Shown here in pieces: positions 12,558 through 26,329 of a stretch of DNA of 64,000 bases. Position 1 is the stretch's first letter. Each line of letters begins with the position of its first letter. The position numbers and the translations under genes were made by a program. The notes below the pieces were generated by a model. That model was not told the DNA's origin and did not search any database. It saw only the letters and a program-made list of their open reading frames with translations. The stretch is from Uloborus plumipes (lineage: Eukaryota > Arthropoda > Arachnida > Araneae > Uloboridae), in NCBI GenBank assembly GCA_038373865.1, contig JAXGGA010004672.1:21663-85662 (forward strand), in the 5' to 3' direction.

Positions 12558-13329
12558 CTATACATAAAATAATTTTCCAGCATGTGTGTATTTTCTATTA
12601 GAGCATTAATCTGGACTAATAAGGATTGAGGGTCGTCAGAATAAATTAAAGTACTGTACTGATTTAACAAAATAGCCTGTAAATTGAATCCAGGTACATA
12701 AACAAACTGCTGTTCAAGGTAAAAATTCAATATTAAGTTCAAGAGTATGGAAAAAAAGACTTTTGATATCTTGAATTCTAATTATGTGTTTCGCAATGAC
12801 AAATTGCGATAGATGTTTGTGTGTACAGCATTATCAATCTATCGTTTCATCGTAAAGGTTCAGCAGCAGTGATGTTTGTTAGTTTACTTTATTTTTTTTT
12901 GCACAATCTATACAGGAGCGGTACTATTAATCAAAATAAAAAGTGAACTTTGTCATAGAACCCTTTCGCATACTCATAATATTTTATTTTAAAATCTAAA
13001 ATTATCTTTATATTACTGCTATTCAAAATTTTCTGCAAAAGATTATTTTGTTCCAAAACATCAATTAACTCAATTTAGATAGGTAAAATATAATCACCAA
13101 TGGATCAGAGGTTCGTAAATTCAATTGCCATGCTATTAATGCAATAAAAAAGTTTGTACTGTAAAAAATTTTAAAACACTATGTACATTAAATTTTGCTG
13201 TATAGAAACAAAATTTTATCAAAAGGACTTACCAACATATATGATTGCTTACTCCGTAGCGTCAAATGTTCATTAATTCCAAAGGGACACGAACTAAAAA
13301 CCAGGCACAATAAAAAGAAAATATCCTAT

Positions 13330-13560
13330 GCAGACCTAACCCTGTATGCAGACACCCTCTCCCAAGGAACTCCTCCCAAGCAACCAACACAAACTAAACT
13401 GCAGCAGAAAATGGCCCGCGAGAGCTTGGACCGCAGGAGGGAGGGGGGAGGGGAGGGCTACACAACCCCTTGGAATTGAAACAACCAATCTCTTTTGACA
13501 AGCATCCCCGTGTGAAGAAAAGTGATCCCCCTCGGTGTTTTTCCCTAAAACATGGGACAC
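13330..13560. promoter_or_regulatory. GC-richer island with G-quadruplex motif
   Basis: The island contains four G tracts with single-A loops at 13439-13457 (GGG-A-GGGGGG-A-GGGG-A-GGG), a textbook G-quadruplex pattern on the plus strand. Overlapping ORFs on the two strands (94 and 74 codons) have no family resemblance and are judged chance. The role is unknown. Confidence 0.35.
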
Positions 13561-15090
13561 TGGACACTTGAGGGAAAAGTCTTTTGAAGAGAGAAAGTAA
13601 AGGATTAGATAAAAATATTAGAATTCTCCTTGTTTAATTGTTAGTCCATCCGGTAGGTTTGGGTCGACATGATACTGTTGAATTATGCTCAACTATTTGG
13701 ATGGTAGTCCGCAGTATGTTTTTACTGGTGGGGAATTCTTCAATACGTACTAAGAAAGGAATTCTCCCAAAACCTTATCTTGACTGGTGTGACTTTCATT
13801 GAACCATAAAAGTTCTGGAATGAAAAACCCAAAATAAATGACTATTGACTATGACTTCTTCTCCTAAATGCATGGCAAATGGGAACAATGCAAACAATAA
13901 TGCTTTATGTGAAGCTTAGAAACTTAAATTGACTTATTGCAATATTTTGGTGAACAGATTAAAATCCTTTTTACTTATCATACACTAATAAAATATAAGT
14001 GTACACGTGTTATCTTTTATTCTTTGCGAGTTTAACATCCGTGGTCGTCTCTATATTTCATAATTCCAGGGGGAAAAGGGGCTCGCATAGTTAGACAAAT
14101 TAATTTTACGCAGCAATTAAAATTTTTAATAATATTATAATAAAGCAACATAATTTACGATTCATATACTGGATGTGTAAATGAAAGTTATTAAAAATTG
14201 AAAGTTATTATAAAAAAATCATCCAAAAAAAGTTATTGAAAAACTAGTTCCTAAAGTAAACCCCAAAACAAGAACAATAGTACAAGATGAATTGCCACAT
14301 AAATTGCATTGGTCTATCAAGCGTATGAGGCGAGGCCGAATTTATTTCAGGTAATTCCTAAATATTGTAAAACACATTGCGTAAGCGGGATTTTCTTATA
14401 CTGATATATATGACTCTAATTCATCTAACGCCTCTGAGGAAATAACTTCCCTCACTGTGAATCAAAATTCAATGTAATTTTGTGTTTAAAAGAAAAAAAA
14501 ACAAGTTGTACAGTACAAATTGCATAAAATATTTAATGTAATTTGAGTTTTGAGGATACTTCATTTCAACTGCTACTTAACTCTTTTTCCCCATTCATTA
14601 ATATGTGATCCCAAAAACACACATGCATTCAAAATATTTTTTACAATTTGTACCACACTGTTCTTGCACTTTGTTCTGCACAAAAGTAAACGCTAACAAA
14701 TGAACCTTCTCCCAATTTGATATCATTATTGATCGCATCAAATGAAAGTTTATCCTAAAACAAAATATTTACATGATTTCAATCCGATTCAACTGAAGAA
14801 GCAACAATTCTGAATCATTTTTCTGAAAACATGCACTTTAAGGAAGTTGTTTAAGCAAGCCAAACTTCTCCATTGTTGAATTTTCAGAAAAGCATTAAAC
14901 TAGACAAAGGAGAGTAATTGAAAATCATTTATAAATTTTCCTGTTGATAAACCATGTCGTAAAAATGGAGCAGAGAAATATTACCTTGAGACATATACCG
15001 AAAAAAGTAGCTTGGGCAATAAAGTCTGCATAGACGATTTGCTTTCGAACTACTGCATTCCAATCGTAGAAAGCAATTGGACTATCAGCA
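13561..15090. other. AT-rich stretch, nothing recognised
   Basis: No transposon ends, RNA gene or coding exon can be supported here. Confidence 0.5.
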
Positions 15091-15094
15091 GTGC

Positions 15095-15450
15095 TTTCCA
15101 CAAATGCCATGTGATATCGTTTTCTAGGCTTTCATCCCGTCTCTTTGGAAGAGCGATGAATGCTTCAGGGAGATTTCTCGCATTGTCAGCGAAAGAATGA
15201 CGATGCTGTTAATGTTCTACATCGAATAATGTTGTTCGATTCACCCTGCTCAGGACTTTGTGTTCAGAAAGCTGCTGTCACCTCCTCGCGACAATGACTT
15301 CAGATGACAGCAAAATTTATGAGGGTACTTAACCTGGCAAGATTCACTCAGATTCACTAACGGGAAGAAGGCGCTTCCTTGACCTAAGGGGGCTTCCAGC
15401 CCTGTGGTAAACGAGCTCTTGGTCATTAGGTAGTAAATGGAAGAAGGAAC
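15095..15450. promoter_or_regulatory. GC-richer island, candidate conserved element
   Basis: This is non-repetitive sequence of balanced composition in AT-rich DNA, with phrases such as 'cagatgacagcaaaattt' and 'aggactttgtgttcag'. It has no ORF worth calling. It resembles the other isolated islands of this window, and function is inferred only from composition. Confidence 0.25.
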
Positions 15451-16516
15451 GAGTCATGTGTCTTTTTTGACAAGTCAATACCAACATGCAGCAAATTTAG
15501 AAACCTGGAGCAGAGAAGGAACCCGGGGCACAAAAGCCCCTGCTGGTCGAGAGAAATGGTAGTTGTTGGATGTCTCTATTTTTACGGTGGCTTCTGTTTA
15601 TGAATTGCGGATTTACGACCAGATTAACTACCGAGTTGATAAATAACTTTTATATTACTTTTAATACATGATCCAGACTCAGTACTGTAGTCAAGAGGGG
15701 AGTTATTTTACTTTTTTTATATTATCTCAATGCTCTTCCGGTTTTTAATTTCAATGCGTGTTTTGTTTAATTTCAACAGGTATTACGTTTGTATCTGTAA
15801 GTGTTTCCACTTTTCGATCCGGTACAACATTACTGATTCTACTGTAATGCTACGCTGTTTAAATAGACTTGCTCAGGAACGCCAATGTACAGGATTCTAA
15901 ATCGTAAATTATATTGATATCTGATGAATTAAAAACATTTGTAGGAAACATTTTTTGCAGCCTAAACATAAACTGCTTAAAAAAAGCTAGGGAAACTTTT
16001 ACGTTATAAAAATTAGAAAATAGAAGGGGGAAATTAGCAATAGCTGAATCAATTCCTTGTGAAATATTTTATTGACTAATAGTGTGTAACGAAACTGCTC
16101 ATCATTCATCTAAAATCTGTGTTCAATCTTAGTGAAATTGTTCCCCTTGCTGAGTATCATTCACAGTTAAACTAAGCTACATATGAAACAAACCGCTTAC
16201 TGAATGAGGAATGAATAATTATTCAGTTATTTTTGGAATTTAGGGAGATTCAACAAGCTTTTCACATTAAAAAGGATTTTGCCATTCATAAAATTCGGAA
16301 TTTCATTCGGTAAATCGAGAATTTTTCCACTCCCAGAATTTTAAGTTCGAAACTCTCCTGTACAAGCATTACAGCTTATCACAAGTAACTGATTCAAGTG
16401 CAAAATTAAGATGAAAATCTTGTATAAAACAAAAAAAGCTGCAAAGCAAAGGGCTGTGTGATTTGCTAATGGTTAATAGGAAGGATATTTTTTTAATGTA
16501 TATTATGGGCTCAGTA
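15451..16516. other. AT-rich stretch, nothing recognised
   Basis: Ordinary AT-rich sequence with no supported feature. Confidence 0.5.
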
Positions 16517-16520
16517 TTAA

Positions 16521-16732
16521 CACGTTCAATGCTGACCCACCATCGGGCTGAAAAAATTTTTGTTGTCTAACTTACTAATTCCACTCCATTTTTAATGTAG
16601 ATAATGGAAAAAAAAATTAAAAATTGTTTCTTAAATATTCAGATGTGAAAATTTAAAGTTTTTCCAAGAGGACAGCCGCCCGCTACGTGAACCTGTTGCC
16701 GTCCTTCCAAGAGTTCATGCGCTCCCAATGTG
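16521..16732. mobile_element. piggyBac-like MITE with TTAA target site
   Basis: The 212-bp element is flanked by TTAA on both sides (16517-16520, 16733-16736). The ends are short imperfect inverted repeats, CACGTTCAATGC on the left and the complement CACATTGGGAGC on the right. TTAA duplication with CAC-type ends is the hallmark of piggyBac. The interior has a GC-rich patch (GACAGCCGCCCGCTACGTG near 16671) and no coding capacity. Confidence 0.6.
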
Positions 16733-17384
16733 TTAACATGAAAGAAACAAAGTAACAATTGACCGATAACGCAGAGTGCTAAATGAAGAGATGAAATGTA
16801 AAAATCGAAGTCCACACGAACTGAAACTAAAAAACGAATTCGAAAAATTTAAGTCTTAAAAACGTAATCCTAGCCATTAAATATGTATAAAAGGAAACCA
16901 AATGGCGTTATGTTCACGCGTTTTTAGAAAAAAGAAAAATCGAAAAGGATGTGTATGATTTCACTATTTCTTATATTTCTCCTTTTTCTCCTACTTATTT
17001 AGTGTATCGCAACACTAGTTATACAAGTAAAATGCAAAATCTGTGAGACAGTTATTGAGTTGCAGCTGATTGAAAGTCATTAAAAAATTTCTAATGTCTC
17101 AGCAGTACATTTTCATTGTTTCTTTCTTGTTTTTGTTTTTACCACCTTACATGTACTGTACATTAGATAAATGAAAAAACTTTTTAAAAAAAATAAGGTT
17201 ACTTCACTTTTTTTCAAAGCAAGTCAAGATGAAAGGATAAATTCTAGCTACTCCACAATCAAACTGAAAAAATAAAAAAGAAGAGCGCTCTCACAATAGG
17301 ATTCTTTCTAAAATTTGAAGGAATGGGTGAAAAGAATCTAGGAAAAAAATAAACCAAAAATCTTTTTTTTAACCCAATCAAAAG

Positions 17385-17665
17385 ATGGCGCCACGCATGC
17401 AACGAACTCTCGCTGAAAAACTTCAGAGAAAGAGTATTTTCTTTTCTTTTCTTTTTTTTATAATTTTTCGCTTCACTTTTGAGCAGGCCGAAAAATGGGT
17501 CCTAATTACGGCAAGCAGCTCCCAACTTGACGATGAACTTAATTTCTGCCGTAATTACGGTTTGAGGAGGGGAGAGGAGGTTGGAGTTCGGAAAAACGGA
17601 TCTCGCTTTTCTGCCGAGGGAATTTTAACGACACTTTCGCGGATTTAGTTTACATTTTCACCCAT
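17385..17665. promoter_or_regulatory. Island with paired TAATTACGG motifs
   Basis: The island begins with AAGATGGCGCC and contains CCTAATTACGG at about 17498 and GCCGTAATTACGG at about 17548. The TAATTA cores are homeodomain-type sites, and the two copies share the flanking CGG. The same GGTAATTACGG occurs in another island near 45460. The overlapping 87-codon ORF has no domain. Confidence 0.35.
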
Positions 17666-17769
17666 TCAAATGTCAGAATCGAATATGGAGGCAGTGAAGG
17701 GTCTCTTTTCATTACTTTCATCCCGGAACCGACCCCGTTATATTCAATTCCTTTTTCTGATAAATTGTA

Positions 17770-20140
17770 AGAATGGTTGAAATTCGCGCCTTCTTTATTT
17801 TCTAGCATTGTGCAGTGTTTTGAAATGAATTTATTTTATTCCCTTTTAGATAAATTGTATGATTTATTAACTATTTATTCACTTTTCTTTATTTCAACTT
17901 TGAAATTTTTTACTTCATTCATTTGTTTATATTTATTTCCTATGTTTGTTAAATAATATTGTAAGTTGTATTGTTTTCCAAAAATTGCGTGATGTTTAGA
18001 TACTTTTCACGTTTTGATAATTTGTTAAAACTTTCGACCCACGGGAAATGTTGATTTCTTTTATTTTGTACAAAAGTAGAGGCTTAAAAGTTTTTTTTTT
18101 TTTTGATCATTTTCTTATAAAATTCAAAACATTTTACAATTTTATGTTTTATTTTCTCTCTTCAAAATCGTGTGGAATTTTGTTTCTTTAATTCTCCAAT
18201 TTTATTAAATTTGTATTTCATTTTTAAGATTAATACAATTAGAGTAGGACGAATAGCATTGAGAAGTTTTTTTTTCCAAAAGTAGAAAGTTTTCAATCAT
18301 TCTTACAAGAAATAAATCTAATGGTTACAACAAACTTAAATTTTACAGTAAGCAAAAGAATAAGTATCCCAATGATCATTATTAATGTATTATTGTTAAT
18401 TAGCGTTACATATCGATTGACACATTTCATAGGTGTAAAAATCCTGATTGCCATTTTTTGAAAATAAGAGGTGCTTTACAGCTGCGGAGTTGCTTATTAT
18501 TTGATGCTCAGTGTAAAAAAGTATCGGGATCTCTTTTCCCTGGTATGCTTTATGAAAAAATATGTGCAGTACTTATGTATTCTGTGCAGTACGTGCCAAT
18601 CTCGTCAAAAGAAATGAAACGTAGCTTCTACTCTGAAATTTTCGGAAAAATCGTTTTTGTATGGAAGCTTTAGTTTTTGAGACTTACTTTTATAATCAAT
18701 CTCTTCCATAAAATTGAATTTACGAATTGCGCAAAAAAATTTAGTTAGTTAATTAAATGCTTCAAATCTTATTCTCAGTTTATATAAAACAAAATAGAAG
18801 CTATAACTCTGTAGACTACACTAATTTTGAATTTACCCTTATTTTCCTTTTCTTACGGGTAACTTTCAAGCCAACGTTTAAAATCGATTAAAGTTCAAAT
18901 ACTTACGAACAAATGTGACACCCTCAACACTAGATTGAGCAATCACTTTTCTTTTTCTTTCTATCTTTTTTTTTCTTCTTCAGATTACGTCATTTAACAT
19001 TGTGTGAGGAATTATTAGAATTATTTATTTCACTTAAATAATTTATTTGTAATTTCTCCAGTGTATTCGTTTCATGTGAATATTATATACATTTTTTTGA
19101 ATTGTATTAAACGATAGCAAATGTTACAATAAAAAATGTCCCATAATTTCACAATATCAAATAAATATTTAATAGTAATCAATATCAAATCGTGGATTTT
19201 TATAGGTTTTAAGCTGAAATTATATCACATTTCATTGCCGAAAAGCGAATTATTTAAGTACATCAAAATTCATTTGTGAGCCATTTTTGTTTATAGTTTA
19301 CATTAAAAATAAAAATAAAATACAGGTAACACACACGCTCACATAAAATGCGTACATTCATATTAGAGAAGTAAAAAATAAATGATTTAAGTGAAATAAA
19401 TAAATCTAATAAATCATTATACAATGTTTAATGATGAAATATTTTAAAAATTGAAAAGTCCAAAATTAAGTACACTAGTGTATTTACTATACTGCCGTGC
19501 TAAGCGCAAAAGTGGTATCTGCAGTCGAGCTCAGACTGAGATATCACTCTTTAAAGTTTTGAACCACCATACATTTGATTCAGATAATACTTTTCAGAAT
19601 TTTTTTGAAAATATTTCTCGTCCTCAAATGACCTTAAAAATTTGTATGTAGGTAAAATACGTCACTTAGGCAGTATAGTACAAAGGTTACTTAGAAATTT
19701 TATTGATGCTCTATTGCAAACAGCAAGGTATATGTTTATGCGTTCACACAACTCAAAGATAGAAAGGAACAGATATATAAAAAAGAGAGAGAGAGAGAGA
19801 AACCGTTTTAAAAAGTGTTATAAACTCTTCAAAGCACCTTTTGCGCAAATATTTGCCGTGAAATCGAGGCACTTCTTCTTTCGAACATGTTTGTATAATC
19901 CCACAAAGGGCAGTACTTGATTTCCAAATCTACGAGCAAGCCCTAAAAACACCTCATCATCCCTTCCTGCCTCCACTGTCATGCTAATATACCATATACG
20001 TTATTACTCATAGCGGCTGAAAACATCTTTTGCGAAAAGCTTTTAAACATTATGGAACGATATTCTTCATACACAGCACAGAGAGAGAGAGCTATAAGTG
20101 AAGGGGGGGAGGGGGTGTAAGTAAATAAAAAAAGAAGCAT
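17770..20140. other. AT-rich stretch with (GA)n microsatellite
   Basis: Very AT-rich DNA with a T run near 18091-18105 and a GA dinucleotide tract at about 19787-19801. The small ORFs are chance. No transposon end is recognised. Confidence 0.5.
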
Positions 20141-20420
20141 TGTGATGGCAGGGTCGTGCAAAAATCCCGTACGATGTAAAGCGCTTCAACTCCGGAATCA
20201 CGATTTTTTCCGCGCCCCCCGTATTTCGCGCCCCTACCCCACAAGCCCGCGTGAATTTGTTTTGCAGCAGGGAAGAAAAGCCGCAGCCGGTCTATTGGTA
20301 TCAAAGGCGAAGGGTTGCCTCCAAGTCAGCTGTTGGCAGGCTCATGTGGCGCCAAAGTCGCCAAAATTGAGTATTCTGTTCCTTCAACTGTAACCGGCAC
20401 TTAACTACTGAATCAGAGGA
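20141..20420. promoter_or_regulatory. GC-rich island, candidate regulatory element
   Basis: The stretch contains CGCGCCCCCCGTATTTCGCG and CAAGTCAGCTGTTGGC with an E-box. It is flanked on the left by a G-rich run (20103-20116). ORFs on both strands overlap it and neither shows a family. It looks similar in kind to the other islands. Confidence 0.25.
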
Positions 20421-21494
20421 ATGCAACATTTCGGGAGGATGCAATCGTTTTTTGATTTCTCCAGGCGGTTTTACAATGTTTAAACAAAAGCATTCATTTG
20501 TTGAAAGGTAGTACAGTTAGACCAAAGCATTAGCACTCGTTATAAAATAAGTGTTCATAAAAGTGGGTGTAATGACTTATTTTTTTTAAAGAGCCGTTTG
20601 CTCTCATCAAATGTTTACCATACATGAATTGGTTATTTCTATGGTGTACTATTACTTGGAGAGTTATTAAGAAGATAAACAAAGAGGGAGGTAAAACACG
20701 TGTAAAAAATAAAGTATAGGCATTTAGATGAATACTTAAAATCTTGAATACAAGTCCTTGTCTAATTTATTTTCAAATTTTTAAGTGTCATTTTAAGCGT
20801 AGTTCATTAACACGAAGAACAGCAAGGCTTCAGTCCTTGCGAGCATATAAACACATTAAGACCTGAAGGATGAATAAAAACCAGTGGTTCTGGCCCCTTT
20901 CCCTCCGGCACCCCTGTTTTTGTTAATTACCCAACAAAGAAGTTATATTGCTGCGTATTCATCAACTTATCTGATGTAGTCAATCAGTTAACTGAACCCA
21001 GTAAATTGAGCTAACCAGGCTATTCATTACCTCCTCCTCCCCTTATAGAACACTTATGGAAATAAATGAAAGCTGTTTTTGTGGAATCACATTTGCCGTA
21101 CTCCATTTGCCAAGATGTGTTTAGCTTTTTACCATTTATTATACGATTATCGAAAGAAAAGCCATCACTAATGATGAAAGTTGAAAAACAAATGCTGAAA
21201 CTGTTTTGGTGATTATCCCATCAGTAATTCGGTTGTCTGTAATTACTGTGTCAATAAGATCTCTATTATGTCGAGAATGACATAGATTTTTTAACTGCTA
21301 CCCAAACTGAAATCCCCGAATTTGGAATTGTAAACAAACAGATCGATGACTAAAAGCATTCACATCGCGTTTTATCATGAGATGCGATTTTTTGAAAAAT
21401 CATTAAAGTGCGTTTTGATTGTTAAAGCGAGGTATAAATAATTTGGTTTAAAAGTCATCAAAGCTCAATTTTAACCAGGGGAGCAGCAAGGGAG

Positions 21495-21517
21495 TTTTTT
21501 TTTTTTTTTTTTTTTTA
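21495..21517. repeat. Poly(T) tract
   Basis: This is an uninterrupted run of 23 T directly after the CAGGGGAGCAGC phrase. Confidence 0.9.
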
Positions 21518-21608
21518 GCTGAGAGTAAAGTTAGCGGCAGCCACAGGGCAACTTAAAAAGAAAAAGAAAAATGGTTGAAAAATCATTTGTCAATTTCTTC
21601 CTTAAAAA

Positions 21609-21611
<3 letters not shown>

Positions 21612-21652
<41 letters not shown>
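21612..21652. repeat. (AT)n microsatellite
   Basis: About 20 uninterrupted AT dinucleotides form a self-complementary tract able to extrude a cruciform. Confidence 0.95.
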
Positions 21653-21653
<1 letters not shown>

Positions 21654-22938
21654 TTAACATTAAAATAATAAATAAATTGATGATCTTAAAACGTAGAAAG
21701 GCAGTCAGAAAATTATAAAAACTTTTCCATAAAAATGTAGATACAACTGTGTTTTTGAACTAATATATTAAAATTATACTTTTTACATTAATAAATGCAT
21801 TAAAGATTATTAGCTTTAACACATGGAACGATATATATGTGTGCACTACTCTTCTAAAAAAGGGCCACTGTAGCTGTTAAAGAATTTCTCTAGTTTTGCC
21901 TTTTATGCTCTAGATCCTTTGGTTTCTAGCCATATTGACAAACCCAGTAAGTTGATGCATATACGAATGAAGACTGTTATGACACCCACTAACTCTCATG
22001 AGAAATTTTGGCAGCAGAGTGAATTGAATGATGTTTCTCAACATGTAACCACACACATTCGTCTAAAATTCATTTTTAAATACTTAAAAGATGCTTTTTT
22101 TTAACCGTGAAGGAAGCAACTCAGCCGTAATTCCAAAAAGTCCAGGTTTAGCTTTGCAAAACAAAGAATAAAGCAGACACTGTTGAGTACTAGATTAGTT
22201 GATCGAAAAATGTGCACCCTTTCCTAAACCTCACTTTTCAAAACTGTTAACATGCAGTCTCAAGCATTCTTCGAAATTCGAGAAAGAATGTTTAAAAGGT
22301 GAGTGCGCTTAAAACTTCCTACATTAATAGACCAAATCGGGATCGCTTAAATCCTTCCATTCTAAAAGAACTTGCTAAACAATATCCATACATTAACTTC
22401 TTTTTTGCATAAATTCCACACCTGGACACGTATTACTATAATAGATGCACGGCATAGACACCCATGAAAATCAACTTCCTTTACTTTCGATACCACTGCT
22501 GATGGGAAACGCAACCCGGAGGTTATCGATAATAAATTAAAATGTTATCTGAATCGTATCGTAATTATAGATCCGTTGGGAACTTTGGATTAATGAAAGC
22601 AAAGAAGGTATTTGATCACCCTTTCTGGAGATGCAAAACATGGCTCAGCGTGTCACTGATATAATCTTTCTTTCATATTCTTCATTACACGATTTTTATT
22701 CCGAAAGGCGAAGAAAGGTTTTTGATAAATTTCATCAATTACGAAATGTTTCATTGAACCTTTCGTCAGGCTTTGATCGGCGGGAAGAAGTCGTTTTCAA
22801 GGGCAGCAACTAAATGATGCTACCCATTTCCATTAATTCGTTATTTCCCTGATTGTGATCTAGGAGCCTGTTAAATGTTATTTAAATAACATGATTAAAA
22901 TCAACTTTCGAATAGCGTTACATTTATTTATAACAAGC

Positions 22939-23170
22939 TACCGTAAAGTCGGGTTACTTGGACCCACAAGGAGGTTACTTGAGCCCACAGTAAAATGATA
23001 AAATCTGGGTTTGGTACTAGCATTAGAGACTGCAGAGTGCTTCTACCTAGAGGAGAAACGAGGAACTACGTGCAAGTCTTCAACTAATAAGTACCAAACC
23101 TAGATTTTATCCTTTTACTGTAATGGGCTCAAGTAACCCCTTAGGGTCCAAGTAACCCGACTTTATGGTA
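22939..23170. mobile_element. Fully palindromic fold-back MITE, TA target site
   Basis: The sequence TACCGTAAAGTCGGGTTACT at the left is matched by its reverse complement at the right end (through 23170, one base changed). Pairing continues inward through 'ggttacttgagcccac', 'agtaaaatgataaaatctgg' and 'gtttggtact', giving arms of roughly 95 bp. TA flanks fit a Tc1/mariner-type target site. There is no coding capacity. The long arms would fold into a hairpin if transcribed. Confidence 0.85.
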
Positions 23171-26100
23171 CCTCACGAAAAATATTTCAAACTTCAAGGT
23201 ATCTAATTAATTAAAATTAATTATGTATGCAATGAAAGACAATGGGTGTGATTATCTTGTAATTTTTAAATAAACACAATAGAAACGTCAACATCACAAG
23301 TCTGACAGTATAATCTAAACGCGTGAAAGCAACAGGAAAGTAGCAATGTCACCGTAGCCATCCAAGCTCATCCAATTATTAAGTTGTTTCAAGCGCTGTT
23401 GTCTTGTTTCAATTCTAGAAAAACAGATAAAATAAGCACGGAAACTAGTAACGACATCTTGTTTAGACTAGTATATCTATGTATCTTTTTACAAAAAGAG
23501 ATACATGATGTAAAATGAGTGTTTATAACCGTAAAGCCTGCCGGGAATAAGTCACGCAATTTCTGGTTATAGGAGAATGTGCCACTCGCCATCAATGCAA
23601 ACATTTTAAATTAAGATCTAAATTTAGTGGACTTGATTCCTAATTAACTAAATTTTGTATTAAAAAGGTAGAAAATTGTGTAATTATTATCAGATGACGC
23701 CTCTAGTTATCCATCTACGTAATGGTATTCCACTATAGGAAGCCTTACAAGTTGTGAAGGTTTTGGGCAATATTTCTAACTCGCCTAATTTCTGACAATG
23801 CAGATTTCCTAACTAAAAGATTCTGAATTTGAAACCCATCATTAAAAGTAGTATTGGAACAATGAAATTGTTACAGTGAACTATTCTTATATCTGCTCGT
23901 TTTTCAGAAATGAAAACCGTTTCCAGAAAGACGTTTTCAAAAAGTGAAGCTGGCAGAAGATATTTCTGAAAAAATTGAAACCCTCCCAGAAAGATCTCCT
24001 GCTTCGCCATGAATGTTCCGTCCTTTAATTCAACTGAAGATGTTGCTACACAAAAGGAAGTAGGTAATGTCTTCCATTTCTGATTATTTTTTAAGTAAGA
24101 AAATTCCTAATCAAAACAATTATAGACGTGGATTTCAATGTAATATGTTAAGCACAAAAGGTACAAAACAGCACACAAAATTAACGGGATAAATTAAGCA
24201 AGAGAAAAATAAAAGAATAATTCAACGGGATTTCTTAAGGGGAAAGAGAATGTAGATAATTCAGAGGAATAAGTAAATAAAGAAAAAAGGTACACGTCGA
24301 TTTTAGAAGTCTATATGCAAGTGTCTCTTAACGGCTTTTGCAAATTACCTAACTAGATTTAATCAGATGTCTCGTAGAAAAATAAGGTGTTTCCAAAAAT
24401 TAGCTTTTGATTGGATAACTCAATAAATTTTTGCAAAATATGGTTTGGTTTTAGAAGACACTTTGCGGATATCAGTATTTTTATCGGATTATTTGCTAGG
24501 GCAAGTTAACTACTGAAACGGAATACTGCTGAGAAGAAATCTTGTATTAGAGCAATTTATTACAAGGTAATTATTTACTTTAAAACCATGAAGACAACAT
24601 TATAAGCATTGTCTTAAAATACTAAATTCACTTTCTTATCTGAATATCGACGAAGCTGTTCTCTGAAATAATTGAGCTGAACGCTAACTCATTTTCTGAG
24701 CGATTTGACTCCCAGGTACAATTTGCAAAAAACAAGTCAAGCAAGGAAATGGTGAAATCGTAGCAGATGTCTGGGCTTATATAGGATTGCTATCTTTGAG
24801 CTATTACTTTTTTTTGCGGAAGATTTATCAAAAGGCCATTGGCAACACTGCGTCCACACTGTCTTGATCGAAATATTTTGTAAATGGCACGATGCTATTT
24901 GGTAACGCTATGCGTGGAATATCTGAAGTGTGCTTGCTACAACCTACGCGTACGACAATGTCTGCAGGCCCTTTCTATCAGTCAGTCATTTGGTTTTCAC
25001 GTATCAACCATTTCAAATTGCCGTGACAAACGATTTGTTTGTCTGTTTTTCAACCCTTTTGATACATTTATCTGTAAGCTTCTGATTAAAGTAACAAATT
25101 CACTTCAGTTATGATTTAGTTTTCTGTGTTACGCATGCTTAATTTATCTTAGACCTTCATATAAATAACTTAACTTAGTTAGCGCGTGGTTTCTCATCGT
25201 AGTAAGCATATTTCAATCAGAAAAACCCGAATAACTATTGGTATTTGAAAATGATCCTGTTTAGTAACAATTGACTCTGAGAAATCCTGTTAGCGTAGCA
25301 TCTGTTAAGCTTCTTTTAACTTTTTGGGCACTTGATTTTAGAAAATAGTCACGTCGCGCATAGAAATTTCACTACATTTTGAATGAAGCAATATTGTTAC
25401 ATCACTTAATGAACCTGTCATGAAAAGTTGAAACTTGAAAACTCAAGTGGATATATTTATTACATCTGTTCATTTATTTATGACAGGGGAGCAGCGAGAG
25501 GAAGTTCTTGGGGTTAACGCCCCAGATACTTTTAATTGATTTATTTTAACAATCCTAGTATGGTCACTTGCGTGTTATGACCAAATCTCCTTTCTGTCTG
25601 AAAGAGAAAAATCTGGCTTCGCTAGTGATGGTGGATATTGCCAACTGCTTTGAAAAATTAGACTAAGACATGTAAAACAATGCGCATATAGAAATTGCAG
25701 TTGTTTCAAGACAGATCTAAGCTATCCTACCAAGGATTTCCGGTCAGCAAAAATAAGGTGTTATAATTCACCGCGGTTCAAAGAGTCAAGTCTGAAAGCT
25801 TACAGGAAATGTAATTATCTAGTTTTAGAACTGATATTTTCTCTGACTTCCAAAGCAAGAAGACATTTCTCATCTAAGGATTACATTTCAGCACACAAAA
25901 TAGCTATGTACAAAAAGGTGTTAGATTTACCTAAATAAGATTTTGTAATTGGTGTTTCTATTTCTGGAACCGAAAAGAGTAATGACTGTTAAGCAATGTT
26001 TTGAACAATTATAAGACGAGAGAAAAGGTGGCATGAATGTTTTTTTTTTCATCTCATCATCGGCTTATATTGGTGTGTACATCCTTAAAAGTAATATAAT

Positions 26101-26325
26101 AAGCATAGTAGGGTCTGCAGGCGCCAAACGTGTAAACGCATGCATTCTGTTTTGGCAACACAACACTAGTAAACTATCGTCCCCTCCACATTCTCCTCAA
26201 ATATGGAGCTTTATAACAAACCGATGCCAGTGAGAGGGGGGAAAAAGATAAATCACAACACAAAAACTCACACAAAACGGTCTCAACACCCCTGCACAAA
26301 CCCAACAAATCAGGCGTTGCCACCG
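23171..26325. other. AT-rich stretch, nothing firm
   Basis: Only short ORFs are present. A solo repeat-end phrase occurs at about 25485 (CAGGGGAGCAGC, shared with 21476). I cannot support a gene. Confidence 0.5.
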
Positions 26326-26329
26326 CAAA

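Larger units (their letters stand above)
20421..22930. other. AT-rich stretch with decayed repeat ends
   Basis: Two repeat-end-like phrases are seen: CAGTGGTTCTGGCCCC near 20883, which recalls hAT ends, and CAGGGGAGCAGCAAGGGAG near 21476, which recurs as CAGGGGAGCAGCGAGAGG near 25485. Neither has a visible partner end. No gene is supported. Confidence 0.35.
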
